A model generated the notes under the pieces. It did not search any database. It was not told the DNA's origin and saw only the letters and a list, made by a program, of their open reading frames with translations. A stretch of 64,000 bases of DNA from Anisus vortex (Eukaryota; Mollusca; Gastropoda; Planorbidae): positions 1,427,554 to 1,491,553 of the forward strand of contig OX421501.1 in the NCBI GenBank assembly GCA_949126835.1, written 5' to 3'. Each line of letters opens with the position of its first letter. The stretch's first letter is position 1. Of this stretch, positions 60,735-64,000 are shown piece by piece. The position numbers were made by a program, and so were the translations under genes.

Positions 60735-61706
60735 TAACATTCCCACCACTGAGACTGATATATCTATAAATAACATTCCCACCACTGAGACTGATATATC
60801 TATAAATAACATTCCCACCACTGAGACTGATATATCTATAAATAACATTCCCACCACTGAGACTGATATATCTATAAATAACATTCCCACCACTGAGACT
60901 GATATATCTATAAATAACATTCCCACCACTGAGACTGATATATCTATAAATAACATTCCCACCACTGAGACTGATATATCTATAAATAACATTCCCACCA
61001 CTGAGACTGATATATCTATAAATAACATTCCCACCACTGAGACTGATATATCTATAAATAACATTCCCACCACTGAGACTGATATATCTATAAATAACAT
61101 TCCCACCACTGAGACTGATATATCTATAAATAACATTCCCACCACTGAGACTGATATATCTATAAATAACATTCCCACCACTGAGACTGATATATCTATA
61201 AATAACATTCCCACCACTGAGACTGATATATCTATAAATAACATTCCCACCACTGAGACTGATATATCTATAAATAACATTCCCACCACTGAGACTGATA
61301 TATCTATAAATAACATTCCCACCACTGAGACTGATATATCTATAAATAACATTCCCACCACTGAGACTGATATATCTATAAATAACATTCCCACCACTGA
61401 GACTGATATATCTATAAATAACATTCCCACCACTGAGACTGATATATCTATAAATAACATTCCCACCACTGAGACTGATATATCTATAAATAACATTCCC
61501 ACCACTGAGACTGATATATCTATAAATAACATTCCCACCACTGAGACTGATATATCTATAAATAACATTCCCACCACTGAGACTGATATATCTATAAATA
61601 ACATTCCCACCACTGAGACTGATATATCTATAAATAACATTCCCACCACTGAGACTGATATATCTATAAATAACATTCCCACCACTGAGACTGATATATC
61701 TATAAA
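60735..61706. repeat. 36-bp minisatellite, 27 identical copies
   Basis: The unit is TAACATTCCCACCACTGAGA CTGATATATCTATAAA. All 27 copies appear identical, with exact 36-bp spacing. Since 36 is divisible by 3 and no frame-stop occurs, two - strand frames stay open for over 320 codons; these are repeat-made ORFs. Confidence 0.95.
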
Positions 61707-62280
61707 TATATATGAATTGAGCCCTGTGATAAATATCCATGATTATAACCAATATGAAATTGATTTTATCTGCAATAGGCCTATTTATGCGTTCTCTATA
61801 TCTATAGGCTAGATAATTACTTGTTGTGCATTTGATATTAGCTTTGGGTTTACAAAGATTTCCTTTATTTTTTTTGGCATGTAAGTGTAAGCATTAATTT
61901 ATTACTGTGTGTAGATCTATTACGGTAGGTCATGGGGGTGGGGCTGCATTCCTTAAAATTAGGTAGAGCATTGGTTAAAAGTAAAAGGGAACAAAAAAAA
62001 GAAATGCTACTAAGAATATATAGGGGCCTATACGCCTATATATACATATGATATATATCTGATATTTTCACCAGCACCAGCCAACAACAAAGGCAGATTT
62101 AGGAAAAGCTTTTAATTTTAAGTCAAATTGAAAAGCAAGATTTACCGGTACATCAATGTTTAATGTCTGAAAATAAAATGTGGGCTAGATAAAACTGTTG
62201 GCACACCATTACTTGAAATAATCTCTGCCACCATTCCATTGAATTATATTGTCACTTCACCAGTAATAAGTAATAGACTT
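61707..62280. other. Intergenic AT-rich DNA
   Basis: Nothing recognised, apart from short TATATA patches around 62030-62060. Confidence 0.4.
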
Positions 62281-62852
62281 AATAATAATAATAATAATAA
62301 TAATAATGAAGCTTATATAGCGCATATCCCGCAATCAGTTCTATGCGCTTAACAATTACATCTACAATTACAATTACAATTAACGATGATAACAATAACA
62401 GACAAATGTTTAAAAATGTAAGTGGGCTAGGAGTCAATAATAAACAGGTGAGTCTTGAGTCCGGTCTTGAAAATGTAAAAGTTCGAGCTTTGTCGCAGCT
62501 GGAGTGGCAGGGTGTTCCATGCGGAGGGGCCGGAGTAGGTGAAGGCCCGCTGACCAGCTGTCACGAGTTTTGTCCGCGGGATCGTCAAATTGAGTTTGTG
62601 AGCAGCCGATCGAAGTGGGCGTGGTTTTGTATATATTTCCAGACAGGAAATTAGATAATCCGGGGCAGAGTCATTGAGGCATTTATAGCATAGAGATGCG
62701 AGTTTATATAAAATCCTATTTTGAATAGGGAGCCAGTGCAGAGAGTAGAGCAGAGGTGAAATGTGGTCGGACTTCTTCTTCTTTAGGACTAGTCTGGCAG
62801 CGCAGTTTTGGACGCGTTGGAGTCCTTGAATGGAAGCACTAATGGCAGCTTA
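62281..62852 (-). mobile_element. CR1/L2-like LINE 3' end with open reverse-transcriptase tail
   Basis: On the - strand, 62849 to 62427 is open for 141 codons with no ATG at its start, ending in TAG at 62429-62427. It encodes the typical C-terminal tail of CR1/L2-clade reverse transcriptases: GLQRVQNCAARLVLKKKKSD, SLHWLPIQNRILYKLASLCY, SAPDYL, and GPSAWNTLPLQLRQS, then KTGLKTHLF. The 3' UTR has GCGCATAGAACTGATTGCGG then GATATGCGCTATATAAGCTT and an (ATT)n tail (62281-62308 as AAT on +). 5'-truncated. The open frame suggests a young copy. Confidence 0.82.
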
Positions 62853-63052
62853 ATTATATTTAAATGCATCTGCAGCATTTACTTGCAGTTGCAGTTATTT
62901 ATTTTTTTGAAAGGATTCTTTTTCCATACAGGAGGTATATTGTTGTAAGAACACATGTTGCCTAAAAATTTGTTTCCTCTTTCATAGCAGTGGCAGCCAA
63001 TTGCGTACATTGACAAGTATTCAATTGAATTCTTAGATTAAGGTTAGAGTTA

Positions 63053-63388
63053 TTATTTAACACAATTAATTACGTAGTTGCAGGAAACGCAACTAAAATC
63101 AAAGGAAAATCCAGACCTTGACTCAGTTACTGTAGGCCTATAGCCACAGTCCTTAAAGCAAGTTGGGCAAGGAAAATTATTGATAAATTGAAATAAATTT
63201 TGCATGTCAAACAATCTATAGAATCCAGTTGGCGTTGGTAAAATGTATTCTTCTGTATCATTGGTTACATAAGTAGGCCTATCGATTTCATCCATCTGGT
63301 TCTCTTCCAATTTAGACGTGAAAGCTGTATTTGAAGCAGTAGATGCATTGTCTGAAACACTTTCAATGCGTTCAAAATTTGCGTCCAA
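63053..63388 (-). CDS. Hypothetical 111-aa protein with zinc-ribbon-like cysteines
   Basis: The ATG-to-stop ORF has an acidic, Ser/Thr/Asn-rich N-terminal half (to about residue 50), a linker, then FPCPTCFKDCGY and FSCVSCNYV, two CxxC pairs spaced about 25 residues apart. The frame stays open upstream of the ATG to an AG at about 63433, so it could be a last exon. The cysteine region resembles the N-terminal segment of Mutator-like transposase-domain proteins common in invertebrates, which would make it a transposon relic; that is a guess. No neighbour supports function. Confidence 0.35.
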   Translation of the reverse strand: MDANFERIESVSDNASTASNTAFTSKLEENQMDEIDRPTYVTNDTEEYILPTPTGFYRLFDMQNLFQFINNFPCPTCFKDCGYRPTVTESRSGFSFDFSCVSCNYVINCVK

Positions 63389-63594
63389 GTTGTCTAGATT
63401 TATTTTTACATCAACATTATCATTATGATTAGGCTAGATCTAGATCTATAATAAATGCCTACCTATAATATTCTGGGCTTACTGGTTCAAACGTGTATTT
63501 TAAGACCGTTAAACTTTTTTTGACGCGTTGAGTTAATTTAGACAAGATAAAGTAGGCCTAAGATTGGCATAATTACAAATGAGGTGTGAAGCAT

Positions 63595-63765
63595 TGGGAA
63601 ATTACCGATCACCGTAGGCGAATCACTGTAAATTTGGCAACGGTATTTTCGTCAACGGTATTTTCGGCAAGGTAATTTTGGCAAAGGTAAATTTGGAATA
63701 GGTAAATTCGGCAAAACTAGCAAAGCGGTAAAATTGGCAACGGTAAAATTGGCAATCATATAATA
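63595..63765. repeat. Degenerate short tandem repeat (GGTAAAATTGGCAAC)n
   Basis: About ten 15-17-bp units with wide divergence (GGTATTTTCGTCAAC, GGTAAATTTGGAATA). ORFs over it are artefacts. Confidence 0.7.
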
Positions 63766-63807
63766 TCCACTGTTTTTATTAAAAGCATTGATAGGACTAC
63801 AATCTAT

Positions 63808-64000
63808 TCCATGTATCGGCAACCTATGGAATGCGTGCCATCCTTGGCACGCCAAACGGTTTTAAATGGCACATGAAAGACCACCAAAATGGTGAAAAGA
63901 GCAGGGAAACATTAAGGCACACTTTGGCACGTAATTTAATTTAACGTCCTCTAATGATCAAAAACGAACATTTTAAATAGGAACCAAATGTACCCCCCCG
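63808..64000. mobile_element. hAT MITE fragment
   Basis: TATCGGCAACCTATGGAATG, CGTGCCATCCTTGGCACGCC and GGCACACTTTGGCACG match the interior of the elements at 2681 and 6915. The right end is not visible in the window. Confidence 0.5.

Noticed and set aside
60709..61752. Long - strand ORFs of 347 and 323 codons
   Set aside because: They exist only because a 36-bp unit without stops is repeated 27 times. There is no non-repeat protein sequence, splice context or conserved domain.

Overview
The window is nuclear DNA of an animal, AT-rich and full of introns. The three genes are metazoan in sequence and exon structure. The tRNA-derived SINEs, hAT, piggyBac-like and pogo-like MITEs and very abundant minisatellites suggest a mollusc, probably a gastropod. 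That taxon is my inference from repeat style and was not tested by any search.

Three protein-coding genes were assembled exon by exon from conserved peptides and GT/GC-AG junctions. (1) COP1, E3 ubiquitin ligase, + strand, from position 1 (5' part off-window, starting inside the RING finger) to the terminal exon in the 19.5-26.3 kb region. (2) GTF2H4 (TFIIH subunit p52), - strand, 44540 down to 31567, complete in 13 coding exons (455 aa). (3) PEPD (prolidase), + strand, 44862-58918, complete in 16 coding exons (495 aa) with all five metal ligands. COP1 and GTF2H4 are convergent. GTF2H4 and PEPD are divergent, with 321 bp between their start codons (a probable bidirectional promoter with a palindromic E-box). 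They are housekeeping genes with separate roles: ubiquitin-mediated protein turnover, transcription/DNA repair, and dipeptide recycling.

The remainder is introns and intergenic DNA packed with tandem repeats (about 17 arrays, unit lengths 13-210 bp) and transposon remnants. The remnants include two tRNA-derived SINE families; hAT MITEs with exact 8-bp target duplications; TTAA-ended piggyBac-like MITEs; a TA-flanked pogo/Tigger-like MITE; an RTE-like LINE end with an 11-bp target duplication; and a CR1/L2-like LINE end with an open 141-codon reverse-transcriptase tail on the - strand at 62427-62849.

The most striking feature is at 19477-26324: 159 head-to-tail 43-bp units with no net length change (159 x 43 + 11 = 6848 bp). 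Each unit carries a pyrimidine tract, an AG splice acceptor and the last five COP1 codons plus stop (Leu-Leu-Glu/Lys-Leu-Val-stop). The terminal exon of COP1 has itself become a minisatellite, giving about 159 candidate terminal exons. Several other arrays in COP1, GTF2H4 and PEPD begin or end within a few tens of bases of a splice site, and one small duplication in GTF2H4 copies an exon end with its GC splice donor. From 58.9 kb to the end there is no recognisable host gene, only repeats, LINE remnants and one short zinc-ribbon-like ORF on the - strand.
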